Shown here one piece after another: positions 54,118 through 63,024 of a DNA stretch of 64,000 nucleotides. Source of the stretch: Oceanidesulfovibrio indonesiensis (GTDB taxonomy: Bacteria; Desulfobacterota; Desulfovibrionia; Desulfovibrionales; Desulfovibrionaceae); NCBI RefSeq assembly GCF_007625075.1, contig NZ_QMIE01000001.1, positions 248,001 to 312,000 of the forward strand. The letters run 5' to 3'. The first letter of the stretch is position 1, and every line of letters begins with the position of its first letter. Below the pieces are notes generated by a model, which did no database searches, was not told where the DNA came from, and was given only the letters and a program-made list of their open reading frames with translations. A program made the position numbers and the translations under genes.

Positions 54118-54678
54118 ATGCGTTGTGCGTTCGGCGTGGTCGGCAGCGTGCTCGTCGCAGCGTCGTTCGCAGTGCTGCTCGCCGCGTCATCCTCTGCCAT
54201 GGCGCAGGAGCAGGGCAGGGAGGCCATAACCGGCGCGTTCGGCTACGATCTGGGCGCGGCCTACGTGCCTGACGCCGACGCCGAGATGATCCAAGAGCGC
54301 GGTGGGCTGGTGCGCGTGGACGTAAGTCCTCAGATTCCCACAGGCTTCTTCCTGTATCACGCTCTGTGGCTGGAGCCGGAATCCCAGACCATCGTCCAGA
54401 TCACGGCCACCGCGCCGCACCCCACGCGGGATTCAGCAGAGGCCGCGCTCCAGTCGCTATTGGACATCCTCGAAAACAAGTACGGGCAGGGGACGTATGA
54501 GGACCTTGTGCATACGTTCCGGCATGGGCGGCGCTCCATACACGTGGGCGTGAGCCAGCAGGGCAGCGTCTATGTCCTCGCCATCGCCTATCAGGACGAC
54601 GAACTCGTATCCCGCGCCATGGAAGAAGCGGCCAGACGGCGCTTCACCCCGCCGAGAACGGATGACGGCGGGCTCTAG
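54118..54678 (+). CDS. Secreted hypothetical protein at the end of the chemotaxis operon
   Basis: 186 aa, ATG 54118 after GGGAGA, 18 bases after cheA. Signal peptide VGSVLVAASFAVLLAASSSAMA; the mature part contains FGYDLGAAYVPDADAEMI, TGFFLYHALWLEPESQ and a helix DSAEAALQSLLDILENKYG. Periplasmic, no known family. Its place at the end of the che run suggests co-transcription, not necessarily shared function. Confidence 0.75.
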   Translation: MRCAFGVVGSVLVAASFAVLLAASSSAMAQEQGREAITGAFGYDLGAAYVPDADAEMIQERGGLVRVDVSPQIPTGFFLYHALWLEPESQTIVQITATAPHPTRDSAEAALQSLLDILENKYGQGTYEDLVHTFRHGRRSIHVGVSQQGSVYVLAIAYQDDELVSRAMEEAARRRFTPPRTDDGGL

Positions 54679-54683
54679 CTGAA

Positions 54684-54826
54684 CGCAGGCAAGTCAATAC
54701 CACTGGTCAATCAAACAGCTCGATCCCCCGGCCAATAAAATCGAGGCCGAAGCGTACTTCCAGTGAAACTGGTTTGAGCTGTGCAGAGCGACGCAGCAAA
54801 CCGTTCGTTTGAGAAACAGCCAGCTA
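54684..54826 (-). repeat. Dispersed structured repeat, copy B
   Basis: Shares with copy A the blocks GAAGCGTACTT, GGTTTGA and ACAGCC..CTAGA, and has the same general plan, but the left part is more diverged and the inner stem is less perfect. The right end coincides with the stop codon (54824-54826) of the membrane-protein gene, exactly as copy A touches its gene. Confidence 0.65.
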
Positions 54827-55831
54827 GAACAGCGAGAAGAGGCGCCCCAGAACGAACCCTTCGCCGAGCACTGCCGCGAAGAGCAGCAGGGCGGCGAACC
54901 AGGCCGTGGGCTTCTGGCGCAGCGGCGTCTTGCTCGCGGCGATCACGCCCCACAGCAAGCAGGCCAGCAGCAACGCGCCAATGGAAGCGGCCAAGGCGAT
55001 CCATTCGGGCTGCGATGGATCGATGAGCGCCAGGTTCATCTGTGCAAGTTCGATTCCGCTGAATCGCGGAGCCAGCCACACGGCGTGCCACGCCACCGCG
55101 GCGGCGGCCGGAATGCCGAAGAGGAGCGCGAATTTGGCGGCGCGTTTGAAGGCGTACGCGTAGTAGTCCCTGCCGAAGTCCTCCTTGTTCCGGCGCAGCA
55201 GCAGCCACAGCAGCCCCAGACCGCCAGCGGCGGCCGGCGCAGCCAGAACGATGGCGGCGAAAAATGGCCAGAGCGTGGACTCCAGAGGAACGAAGCGCGC
55301 CACAGACAAGAACGATGCCATGGTTGGATCGGCGGCGAATGCCTCCGGGTAATGGATCATGACCCGCTTGAGCGCCAGCAGCAGGTAGACGCCGCCCACG
55401 GTCACGAAAACCGTTAGCCAGCCTATAAGCATGTGGAACAGCTTGGCTTCTTTCAGTCTGACCCATGAATTCTGGTATTGGATCAGGAACAGGAGGGCCA
55501 CGGCCAGAATGCCGAGCACGAAAATGGAGGCCTGCCCAAGCAGTGGGGACAGCACGCCCTCGATCACATAGGCCGGATGGCGGAAGGCGAGCACGGCCCA
55601 GCCTCCCAGGCAGAAGGGCAGGGCGCACAGGGAGAGAGTGACCGACATGGTGGCCATTTGCCTTGCGAACTTGTCGTGGAACACTTTCTTCTGGGCCCGG
55701 GCGGCGTGCTCGCTGATGACGGCGATGAACGGACCGCCCATGGCGGCGAGCAGCACCAGCGCCATGAGGCACAGCAGAAAGCTGCGCAGATAAAAGGCGT
55801 ACTGGATCATATCGATAGGTAGCTCGGGCAT
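54824..55831 (-). CDS. Eight-pass membrane protein of unknown function
   Basis: 335 aa from ATG 55831 with AGGAG eight bases upstream. Eight hydrophobic segments, for example FLLCLMALVLLAAMGGPFIA, LSLCALPFCLGGWAVLAF, FFAAIVLAAPAAAGGLGLLW and AWFAALLLFAAVLGEGFVLG. Single histidines occur in several segments (AFRHPAY, FHMLIG, AWHAVW), so a heme-binding membrane subunit is conceivable, but no cytochrome motif is firm. Transcribed away from the ybgF-xerC row; a dispersed repeat follows it. Confidence 0.75.
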   Translation of the reverse strand: MPELPIDMIQYAFYLRSFLLCLMALVLLAAMGGPFIAVISEHAARAQKKVFHDKFARQMATMSVTLSLCALPFCLGGWAVLAFRHPAYVIEGVLSPLLGQASIFVLGILAVALLFLIQYQNSWVRLKEAKLFHMLIGWLTVFVTVGGVYLLLALKRVMIHYPEAFAADPTMASFLSVARFVPLESTLWPFFAAIVLAAPAAAGGLGLLWLLLRRNKEDFGRDYYAYAFKRAAKFALLFGIPAAAAVAWHAVWLAPRFSGIELAQMNLALIDPSQPEWIALAASIGALLLACLLWGVIAASKTPLRQKPTAWFAALLLFAAVLGEGFVLGRLFSLF

Positions 55832-56100
55832 GTCGAATGCTCCTGGTAGGTGAATCGCTTTGCGCGGACCATGTGAGGTCCGTCGGATCCGGCAGGCGGT
55901 CGGTACAGTCAGTGCCTTATTTTTCGAGGACTGGCAACCTCGGGCAGCCCCAAAGGTCCGGCGCGCCTTGATAAATGCGCTTGCCTCCCGTATGATACCC
56001 GAAAAAGAACCTATGCTATCCCCAGCCGCGGACTGAGTGCGATTCGGAGGGGACACTCGTACGCGGGCAACAGCCGGTCTGTATCGGAAAAGGAGTTCAA

Positions 56101-57105
56101 GTGGGACATTCCCTTGCTCAAGGCATCGCCTTCCGCCGGCTTGGCCGCGACGCTCGCCTGCTCCGCCTGGCCGCGTTGTTTTTCGCCTGCCTGGCGCTGG
56201 CCGGATGCGCTCCTCGCGGCAGCATGGATTTTCGTCTGGCCAATCTCGAAACCCGGGTCATGGAGCTGGAGGAGCAGAACCGCAGCCAGGCTTCGCAGCT
56301 CGATGCACGACTCGAACGACTGGAGCGCTATGTCGTGGCCGAGGGCGTGGAGAAAGACCGCATCCGCGCCGCCATCGCCGCCTCGCGCAGCGATCTGAAC
56401 ATCACCACCCCACGCAACGAACCGAACATCGCGTCCGCGAAGATCTCGGCGCCGCCGGCAACATCGCAGCGGCAGTCAGTAACAGCGCAACGGCAGTCGA
56501 AGGCCGCCGGGGAACTGGCCGTACAGGTTGCTCCCACCGGCCAATCAGGGGACGAGGAATACGTGCACCCTGTTTCCCGTCCCACGGCCAGGAGCGCCGC
56601 TCCCGTGGCGGACAATGCACCCGACCCGAACACGCCGTACGACGAGCCGGCCACGCCGGCTACGGTCAACGTGGCCGCCGCTTCAAACCCTCCTGCGACG
56701 CAACCCGCCGTCGCGCGCAAGTACGGCAGCGACGATCTGCCCTACGCATACACCGAAGCTGTGCGGCTTACCCGCTCCGGCAATACGGAAAAGGGACGCC
56801 AGATGCTCCGGGCGTTCATCATGGAGTATCCGGACAGTCCGCTCGTGCCCAACGCCTACTACTGGCTGGGTGAAACGTACTATCACGACAAGCGCTACGC
56901 CCAGGCGATCCTGACGTTCAGGGAAGTCACCTCGCGGTTCCCGAAGGATCCGAAGGCAGCCGCCTCCATGCTCAAGATAGGCTACTCCTATGAGATGCTC
57001 GGGGACAAGGACAACGCGCGCTTCTACCTGAACGCCCTCGTGGAGGATTATCCGAAATCCGAGCCCGCCAAGCTCGCCCGCACCGCGCTCGATGAACGAC
57101 TCTAG
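56101..57105 (+). CDS. ybgF: CpoB/YbgF-like lipoprotein with TPR domain
   Basis: 334 aa, GTG 56101 with AAGGAG upstream. Lipoprotein signal LAALFFACLALAGC; coiled coil (about 45-85, NLETRVMELEEQNRSQASQL); Ala/Pro/Thr-rich linker; C-terminal TPR units (about 215-334: AYTEAVRLTRSGNTEKGRQM, PNAYYWLGETYYHDKRYAQA, KIGYSYEMLGDKDNARFYL). This is the layout of CpoB/YbgF, the Tol-Pal partner that coordinates outer-membrane constriction and peptidoglycan synthesis. No tol or pal gene is in the window. Overlaps dprA by 14 bases. Confidence 0.85.
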   Translation: MGHSLAQGIAFRRLGRDARLLRLAALFFACLALAGCAPRGSMDFRLANLETRVMELEEQNRSQASQLDARLERLERYVVAEGVEKDRIRAAIAASRSDLNITTPRNEPNIASAKISAPPATSQRQSVTAQRQSKAAGELAVQVAPTGQSGDEEYVHPVSRPTARSAAPVADNAPDPNTPYDEPATPATVNVAAASNPPATQPAVARKYGSDDLPYAYTEAVRLTRSGNTEKGRQMLRAFIMEYPDSPLVPNAYYWLGETYYHDKRYAQAILTFREVTSRFPKDPKAAASMLKIGYSYEMLGDKDNARFYLNALVEDYPKSEPAKLARTALDERL

Positions 57106-58489
57106 CGATATCCCTGCATACGCCGTCTATCCGGACAACACCGGGGACGACGCCGTGTTCCCGTGGGCGCTTGCAGAAGAAGCCGCCGCCTGGCCGCCGC
57201 GCTCGCGCGAGCAACTGCGGGAACTCTGGGCCAGCTTCGCCCTCCGGCACACCAATGGTCTGGGGCCGCGCACCTGGCGCCGGCTCGCGGATCGCTACAA
57301 GGACCCCATGGGCGCGGTTCTGGCCGCGAGGCGCTGGGTCGCGGACGGCGTTGCATCCGAGAAGGTCGCCAGAGAGTTCCTCAGCGAATCGTGGCGGACT
57401 CCGGCCCGTGAGGAGTGGGACGCCGTGCGGGATCGGGGCCTGGCCGTGGTGCTTTGGAGCGATCCTGATTACCCGCAGAGCCTTAAGGAGATACCGGGCC
57501 CTCCGTTCTATCTCTACCGCATCGGCAACCCGCGTCTGCTGGCCGGGCCGTGCGTGGGCGTCGTCGGTTCCCGCCAGGTCTCGGACTGGGGGCGAGACAT
57601 GGCCCACACTCTGGGCCGGGACCTTTCCTGCGCAGGGCTCACCGTGGTTTCCGGCATGGCCCGCGGGGTGGACCGGTACGCGCACATCGGCGCCATGGAG
57701 GGCATCGGCGCGTCCGTCGCCGTGCTCGGCACCGGGCCGGACCGCATCTATCCGGCGTCCAACCGGGACATCTTCCACACCCTGGCGCGGGGAGGTCTGG
57801 TGGTTACGGAGTATTCTCCGGGCGTGGAGCCCGTGGCCGGCCATTTTCCCGTGCGCAATCGCATCATCAGCGGACTCAGTCTCGGAGTCGTGGTGGTGGA
57901 GGCCCGCGAGAGGAGCGGCGCGCTCATCACCGCCAGGCAGGCGCTGGAGCAGGGCCGCGAGGTCTTCGCAGTCTCGCCGCCGGAGTACGCCGCCGGTTTC
58001 GAGGGCTGCATGCAGCTTATCGAGGAGGGCGCCATCCCGGTCCGCAGCGCTTCGGACGTCCTTGTCGAGCTCGAGCCGCTTCTTCAGAACGGGCTGCACA
58101 AGTTGCCAAAAACCCGTGCCGGGAGTCGCGCGAACAAAGACCGGGGAGCGACGAGGCAGGACAAGGGTGGACGAACCAAACCTAATGATTTACGCAAACC
58201 TGTCGATAACAACCATCACAGCGGTATGGATTCTGCCGGTCGGGACGCTTCGAACGAATCGCCGTCGCACTCCAAACAATCAGACTTGACGATACCTGCC
58301 TCGGTGGGCGATGAGGAGCGTTCCCTGCTTGCAGCCATGGACGATGTGGCAACCGTGCATGTGGACGAGCTCGCCGAGCGGCTTGACTGGGATGTCAGCC
58401 GCGTGAGCCGCGTTCTGCTCATGCTCGAAATTGAAGGCTTGGTGCACCAGTGGCCTGGCATGCGCTATAGCAAAGGAACACGCTCGTAA
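57092..58489 (+). CDS. dprA: DNA-processing protein DprA
   Basis: 465 aa, ATG 57092 inside the ybgF end. Helical N-terminal domain, Rossmann DprA core with PFYLYRIGNPRLLAG, GVVGSRQVSDWG, SGMARGVDRYAHIGAM, GTGPDRIYPASNRD and RNRIISGLSLGVVVVEA. A charged linker (about 345-395) leads to a C-terminal winged helix (about 400-460, ERSLLAAMDDVATVHVDELA). It loads RecA on incoming single-stranded DNA during transformation. The linker is longer than usual. Confidence 0.95.
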   Translation: MNDSSDIPAYAVYPDNTGDDAVFPWALAEEAAAWPPRSREQLRELWASFALRHTNGLGPRTWRRLADRYKDPMGAVLAARRWVADGVASEKVAREFLSESWRTPAREEWDAVRDRGLAVVLWSDPDYPQSLKEIPGPPFYLYRIGNPRLLAGPCVGVVGSRQVSDWGRDMAHTLGRDLSCAGLTVVSGMARGVDRYAHIGAMEGIGASVAVLGTGPDRIYPASNRDIFHTLARGGLVVTEYSPGVEPVAGHFPVRNRIISGLSLGVVVVEARERSGALITARQALEQGREVFAVSPPEYAAGFEGCMQLIEEGAIPVRSASDVLVELEPLLQNGLHKLPKTRAGSRANKDRGATRQDKGGRTKPNDLRKPVDNNHHSGMDSAGRDASNESPSHSKQSDLTIPASVGDEERSLLAAMDDVATVHVDELAERLDWDVSRVSRVLLMLEIEGLVHQWPGMRYSKGTRS

Positions 58490-58509
58490 CCACGTTCCGG
58501 GTGACGTAC

Positions 58510-58875
58510 ATGCAAAGAATTCCCCTCAGCCTCGCCGCTCCCGAAATGGTGCTGGCCAAGCCCGTGCAGCGCGAAGACGGCATGGTGCTGCTCGCCCAAG
58601 GCACGGAGCTGTCCACCACGCTCATCACCAGGCTCGATTCCATGGGCGTGGAGCACATCGTGGTGGAGGGCAATCCTGTGGACATGGACGGGCTTCTCGC
58701 CTTGTCTACCCGCACCCGGGACGATCTGGACCGGTTGTTCCGGAAGCACACCGACAACGAGTTCATGATGAAGCTCAAGGCGCACCTTGTGGAGTATTTC
58801 CAGCTCAAGGCTGCGGCCCAGGCTGCGAATGCGGCCCAGGCCGGGAATGAACAGGACGATGAGGGCGCATCGTGA
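58510..58875 (+). CDS. Small protein resembling the N-terminal domain of HD-GYP proteins
   Basis: 121 aa from ATG 58510 with GGGTGA five bases upstream (GTG 58501 is an alternative). Contains MVLAKPVQREDGMVLLAQGT, then LITRLDSMGVEHIVVEG, as in the DUF3391-like leader that precedes HD-GYP domains. The C-terminus is Ala/Gln-rich. The stop overlaps the HDOD gene start (GTGA). Probably a partner of the HDOD and GGDEF-like proteins that follow. Confidence 0.75.
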   Translation: MQRIPLSLAAPEMVLAKPVQREDGMVLLAQGTELSTTLITRLDSMGVEHIVVEGNPVDMDGLLALSTRTRDDLDRLFRKHTDNEFMMKLKAHLVEYFQLKAAAQAANAAQAGNEQDDEGAS

Positions 58876-59711
58876 CGGACGATCTGCACATCGAACGCAA
58901 GGACCGCATACTGCAGGTGAGCGACCTGCCGACCCTGCCCACGGCGTTGGAGGAGGTAAGCCGTCTCGTGGAGGACCCGAGCTCGTCCACGGACCAGATC
59001 GCCAAGGTCATCGCGTACGACCAGGTGCTGTCCGCCAAGATCCTCAAGATGGTGAACTCGCCAATATACGGCTTCCCCGGCCGCATCGGCTCCATTTCCC
59101 ACGCCCTGGTTCTGTTGGGTTTCAACGTGATCAAGGGCGTCATCGTCTCCACGTCCGTTTTCGACACCATGAACAAATCCATGGCCGGGCTGTGGGAGCA
59201 TTCCGTGGGCTGCGCTCTGGCCTGCGCCGAGGTGGCCAAGACGGCCAGGCTCAAGGACCCGGAAGAATACTCCGTGTGCGGCCTGTTGCACGATCTGGGC
59301 AAGGTCGTGGCGGCGGTGCAGCTGCCGGACCTCAAGACGGAGATCGACAGGCGCGTAGCCGAGGACGACCTGACCTACCGCGAGGCAGAGCAGCTCGTGC
59401 TGGGGTTCGACCACGAACGCATCAACGCCTGGCTGGCCGACCACTGGCACTTGCCCCTGATGATCCGCGAAGGCATGAGCCGACACCACACGCCTTTGCG
59501 CGCTCAGCATTTTCCCGCTGCCGCGTGCGTGGTGCACGTGGGCGACTTCCTCGTACGGCTCTTCGAGTACGGTTCCGGCGGCGACGACAATGTGCCGGAA
59601 CTGGAGCCGAAGGCACTCAGGCTACTCAAAATAGGGGGGGCGGAGCTCGAACGCACCATGGACGCCCTCAGCGAAAAGTTGATCGATGTTGCATCAGTCT
59701 CATTTGCTTGA
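58872..59711 (+). CDS. HDOD-domain signalling protein
   Basis: 279 aa, GTG 58872. HDOD core: LPTLPTALEEVSRLVEDP, ILKMVNSPIYGFPGRIGSIS, ALVLLGFNVIKGVIVSTSVF, and VCGLLHDLGKVVAAVQLP with an HD pair; a second histidine lies in GFDHERINAWLADHW. HDOD proteins are non-cyclic-nucleotide relatives of HD phosphodiesterases and often act as signalling scaffolds. Overlaps the next gene by 26 bases. Confidence 0.92.
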   Translation: MTDDLHIERKDRILQVSDLPTLPTALEEVSRLVEDPSSSTDQIAKVIAYDQVLSAKILKMVNSPIYGFPGRIGSISHALVLLGFNVIKGVIVSTSVFDTMNKSMAGLWEHSVGCALACAEVAKTARLKDPEEYSVCGLLHDLGKVVAAVQLPDLKTEIDRRVAEDDLTYREAEQLVLGFDHERINAWLADHWHLPLMIREGMSRHHTPLRAQHFPAAACVVHVGDFLVRLFEYGSGGDDNVPELEPKALRLLKIGGAELERTMDALSEKLIDVASVSFA

Positions 59712-60678
59712 AGAATCGCCGGCGCGGAGTGACCGCTGCCTTTTCAATCCGTTCGTGCGCGGCATGCTCATCACGCAGGATGATGCGTTGGCCGAGCTGT
59801 TCCACTCCCTGGCCCCAACGGAGCGCATGCAATGGGAACGGTTCGTCTCCACTGTGGGCGCCATGGAGCGTCTGTTCACCGACCCCCCGGATATTCTCGT
59901 GGTGGACGACACGCTGGAAGACGGTACAGGCGCCAGATTCGTCAACATCATCAAGAGCGAGAACGTCTACCGCAAGTTGCCTGTGGTGCTGTGCCTGAAC
60001 CGCGACGAGTTGCAGGGCGGATTGCTCTGGAACCAGGTCGAAGCGGACGATTTTCTGCTCAAACCCCTGGACCCTGCCGAAACAGCCTCGCGCATCTCCA
60101 TTGCCCTGAACCGTTCCGTTCGCTCTCTGGACGCCAACCCCCTGAGCAACCTTCCAGGCAACACCTCCATCATCCAGCGCATCCAGGAACTTGTGGACAT
60201 GGGCAGGGAGTTCGCCCTGCTGTATTGCGACCTCGATCATTTCAAGTCCTACAACGACAAGTACGGCTTCATCCGCGGGGACGAGGTTCTCATGATGACG
60301 TCGCGTGTCATCGTGAACACCGTGCGCTCCATGGGCCTGGAGTATTCTTTCGTGGGCCACGTGGGCGGCGACGACTATGTGTGCATCGTGCCCATGGCCA
60401 GGGCCGAGGAGGCATGCCGCAGGATCATCGCCAACTTCGACCCCATCCTGCCCAGCTTCTATGATCCCGAGGACCGCGACAGGGGGACGATCCTGGCTGA
60501 GGACAGGCGCGGCGAAAAGCAGAACGTTCCGCTCATGAGCATATCCATCGCCGTGGTCATGAACCACGGCGGCAAGATCCGCCATTACGGCGCCGCCGCG
60601 TATGCAGCCAGCCAGTTGAAGAAGCTGGCCAAGGAGAAGGAAGGCAGCGTCTATGTCATCGACCAGCGACTTTCCTGA
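59686..60678 (+). CDS. Receiver-like protein with degenerate GGDEF domain
   Basis: 330 aa, ATG 59686. The N-terminal half (about 20-150) is receiver-like (DILVVDDTLEDGTGARF, DDFLLKPLDP) with its own acidic residues but no typical MP after the Asp. The C-terminal half is a GGDEF domain: NPLSNLPGNTSI, YCDLDHFKSYNDKYGF and GGDDY at the signature site in place of GGDEF. The change leaves cyclase activity doubtful; it may bind c-di-GMP or GTP. Follows the HDOD gene with overlap and overlaps xerC by 26 bases. Confidence 0.85.
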   Translation: MLHQSHLLEESPARSDRCLFNPFVRGMLITQDDALAELFHSLAPTERMQWERFVSTVGAMERLFTDPPDILVVDDTLEDGTGARFVNIIKSENVYRKLPVVLCLNRDELQGGLLWNQVEADDFLLKPLDPAETASRISIALNRSVRSLDANPLSNLPGNTSIIQRIQELVDMGREFALLYCDLDHFKSYNDKYGFIRGDEVLMMTSRVIVNTVRSMGLEYSFVGHVGGDDYVCIVPMARAEEACRRIIANFDPILPSFYDPEDRDRGTILAEDRRGEKQNVPLMSISIAVVMNHGGKIRHYGAAAYAASQLKKLAKEKEGSVYVIDQRLS

Positions 60679-61612
60679 GGCCAACGGCCCGGAACTTGTC
60701 GAGCGGTTTCTTACCCACCTGGAGGCGGAGAAGGGCGTTTCCCCGCACACGCTTGCCGCCTACCGCCGCGACCTCATGCAATTCCAGGATTTCCTCGTGG
60801 CTGGAGAACGCGGCTCGCTGGATGATCCCGCAGCCGTGACCAAGGCGCACGTGCGTGCGTATCTGACGGAGCTGCATCGACTGCGCACCGCCAAATCCAC
60901 CATGGCGCGCAAGCTCTCGGCTCTGCGCTCGCTGTTCAGGTACCTGGTGGCCAGGAAGCTGGCTCCGGCCAACCCGGCCGCGCAGGTGGCCAATCCCAAG
61001 CAGGAATCCCGCCACCCCAGAAGCCTGAACGTGGACCAGGCCTTCGCCTTGCTCAAGGACTCAGGACCGGCCAAAGGGCAAGGCAGGGCAGAGCACCTTC
61101 GCGACCTCGCCCTGGCCGAGCTGCTCTATGGCTCCGGGCTGCGCATCAGCGAGGCCCTGGCCCTGAACGTGCGCGACTGCGATCCGGCATCCGGCGTGGT
61201 GCGCGTGCTGGGCAAGGGGGGCAAGGAACGTCTCGCGCCGCTTTCCGACATGTCCGTTCGGGTGCTTGAGGCTTACATGGCCGTACGCGGAGAGCTGAAC
61301 GCAACCGGCGCCGAGACAGCGCTTTTTCTGGGGGCGCGCGGAGGCAGGCTCCAGCGCCGGCAGGCGAACCGCATTCTGGAAAAGCTTGCCGCCTCAGCCG
61401 GTCTGCCGCAATCCATTTCTCCCCACGGGCTCCGGCACAGCTTCGCCACCCACCTGCTGGAGAACGGCGCCGATCTGCGCGGCGTGCAGGAGCTTCTGGG
61501 CCACTCCCGCCTCGCCACCACGCAGCGCTACACGCACCTCACCCTGGCCAGGGTGGTGGAGGCGTACGACAAGAGCCACCCCAAGGCAAAAGCCAATATC
61601 AAGAAAAAGTAA
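60653..61612 (+). CDS. xerC: Tyrosine recombinase XerC/XerD
   Basis: 319 aa. SAM-like N-terminal domain (about 12-105), then the catalytic domain with R164 (GSGLRISEAL), K188 (GKGGKERLAPL), H258 and R261 (HGLRHSFATHLL), H284 (LGHSRLATTQRY) and nucleophile Y293. It resolves chromosome dimers at dif with its partner; which of the two paralogues it is cannot be decided, though the context is that often seen for xerC. Last gene of the overlapping row; hairpins follow. Confidence 0.93.
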   Translation: MSSTSDFPEANGPELVERFLTHLEAEKGVSPHTLAAYRRDLMQFQDFLVAGERGSLDDPAAVTKAHVRAYLTELHRLRTAKSTMARKLSALRSLFRYLVARKLAPANPAAQVANPKQESRHPRSLNVDQAFALLKDSGPAKGQGRAEHLRDLALAELLYGSGLRISEALALNVRDCDPASGVVRVLGKGGKERLAPLSDMSVRVLEAYMAVRGELNATGAETALFLGARGGRLQRRQANRILEKLAASAGLPQSISPHGLRHSFATHLLENGADLRGVQELLGHSRLATTQRYTHLTLARVVEAYDKSHPKAKANIKKK

Positions 61613-61653
61613 GGGCGCATTTCCGGAGGCCGGGGGAACGCCATTGCCTTAGC

Positions 61654-61680
61654 GCCTCCAGAAGGTGGAATTCTGGAGGC
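61654..61680. terminator. Hairpin between convergent xerC and the LarA-like gene
   Basis: GCCTCCAGAA (61654-61663) and TTCTGGAGGC (61671-61680) form a perfect 10-bp stem with a 7-base loop. A second stem CTTTGG/CCAAAG (61686-61691, 61701-61706) follows. T-tracts are poor, so the mode of termination is unclear. Confidence 0.55.
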
Positions 61681-61716
61681 ACACTCTTTGGCGGACGTCC
61701 CCAAAGAAAGGTAAGT

Positions 61717-63024
61717 CTAAGGCTCAAGCGGCCCGAGGTTGCCGGCGTCGTCGAACGCCATGGCCTGAGCTTTCTCCAGCACCTCGCAATGGGAAGGCAA
61801 CTCGCCGAGCAGGGCCGGGGAAACAGCCACGACATCCAGGTGTTTCGTGTTTCGGATGCGGACTACGCGCACCGTTTCCGGCGTCCAGTGTCCCAGGGAG
61901 CCCAGAGCCGCCTCCAGGCATTCGCGATCCGTGGGGAAGTGGATGGGGACCGCGGCTTTTTCCGGGCTGATGCCGGTGAGCGCGTTGGTCACGGTTTTGC
62001 CGTAGTCCATGGTGCGCACCAGGCGGTCCGTGGTGAAGTCCGCAAAGCCGATGCCGAGGGCGTTGCCCTGGGAGTCCGGATGCAGGTCGCGGACAACGAT
62101 GCGCCTGACCTGCGGCAAGGTCGGGTCCGGCGCGTCGAATACGCTGATGATGTCCCGGTTGCGGCCCGTGACTTTGGTATCCATGCCCGTGCCGCTGATG
62201 TTCTTGCCGATCTCGTCCACCACGAGCAGATCGATGTCCCGCACGGGCAGCCGCGGCATGAGCGATTTGGACAAGGCCAGCAGCCCGGCTTCTTCCTGCT
62301 CCATGGCCTCGGGATCGCATGCGCGGAGCGTGTGGAGCCTGCCGGCGGCGTTCTCCACCAGGCCGATGCCGGCGATGACGGAGGCGCATTCCAGCGCCAC
62401 ACGGCCGACGCTCGTTATGACCTCGGCGAGCCCCAGGCGCACGGCCTCGCGGTGCACTGTCGCTGCGCCCAGGTGTTTGCCCGCGCCCACGGCGAGCATC
62501 TTGAACATGCCGCTTTCCAGACGGCCGGTGAACTTTGTGTGTGTCTTCACCCGGTTCACCACCACGATATGATCCGCATCCAGGGCGGTTGCATCCAGGA
62601 AGACCGGCACGCCCTGATCCGTCGCGCCGATGCGGCGCACCTCCATGGAGGAGCGGACAGGCGCGCCGAGACGCTCTTCCGAGAGTCCGAGGTGCTCCAG
62701 ATACTCGCGCTGGCCCTCGGCCGTGGCGCCGCCGTGGCTGCCCATGGCCGGAAAGACGAAAGGGTGCGCGCCGCGCGTTTTGAAGAACTCCACCGTGGCC
62801 GCCAGCACCTTGCCGAGCGAGGCGATGCCCCGGCTGCCGGCGGTGATGGCGATGTGCTTGCCCTCCAGGGGCGTTGCTTCGGGAATGATTCGGCCGAGTT
62901 CGGCATGCACGGCCGTTGCCGGATCGGCCAGTTCGGACACATCAAAGGACTGGCGCACCAGCGCCAATGCGGGAAACAGCGGCGGCTCGGCTTCCAGCGT
63001 CCTGGGCGGCGTGCAGACGCTCAT
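61717..63024 (-). CDS. LarA-like (DUF2088) family protein
   Basis: 435 aa from ATG 63024, which overlaps the PPC gene stop (ATGA). Signatures: HIAITAGSRGIASLGKVLAA, FVFPAMGSHGGATAEGQREY, VNRVKTHTKFTGRLESGMFK and VVDEIGKNISGTGMDT. The core is that of the nickel-pincer lactate racemase family LarA (N-terminal DUF2088), but many members are not lactate racemases. The LarA cofactor-attaching lysine region (VKTH) is present. The LarB/C/E maturation genes are not here. Substrate unknown. Confidence 0.8.
   Translation of the reverse strand: MSVCTPPRTLEAEPPLFPALALVRQSFDVSELADPATAVHAELGRIIPEATPLEGKHIAITAGSRGIASLGKVLAATVEFFKTRGAHPFVFPAMGSHGGATAEGQREYLEHLGLSEERLGAPVRSSMEVRRIGATDQGVPVFLDATALDADHIVVVNRVKTHTKFTGRLESGMFKMLAVGAGKHLGAATVHREAVRLGLAEVITSVGRVALECASVIAGIGLVENAAGRLHTLRACDPEAMEQEEAGLLALSKSLMPRLPVRDIDLLVVDEIGKNISGTGMDTKVTGRNRDIISVFDAPDPTLPQVRRIVVRDLHPDSQGNALGIGFADFTTDRLVRTMDYGKTVTNALTGISPEKAAVPIHFPTDRECLEAALGSLGHWTPETVRVVRIRNTKHLDVVAVSPALLGELPSHCEVLEKAQAMAFDDAGNLGPLEP

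Noticed and set aside
60653-61612. Tyrosine recombinase as sign of an integrated mobile element
   Set aside because: Sequence and context (after dprA, housekeeping row) fit a chromosomal XerC; no att-site duplication, phage or integrative-element genes, and the tRNA-Pro gene is 16 kb away.
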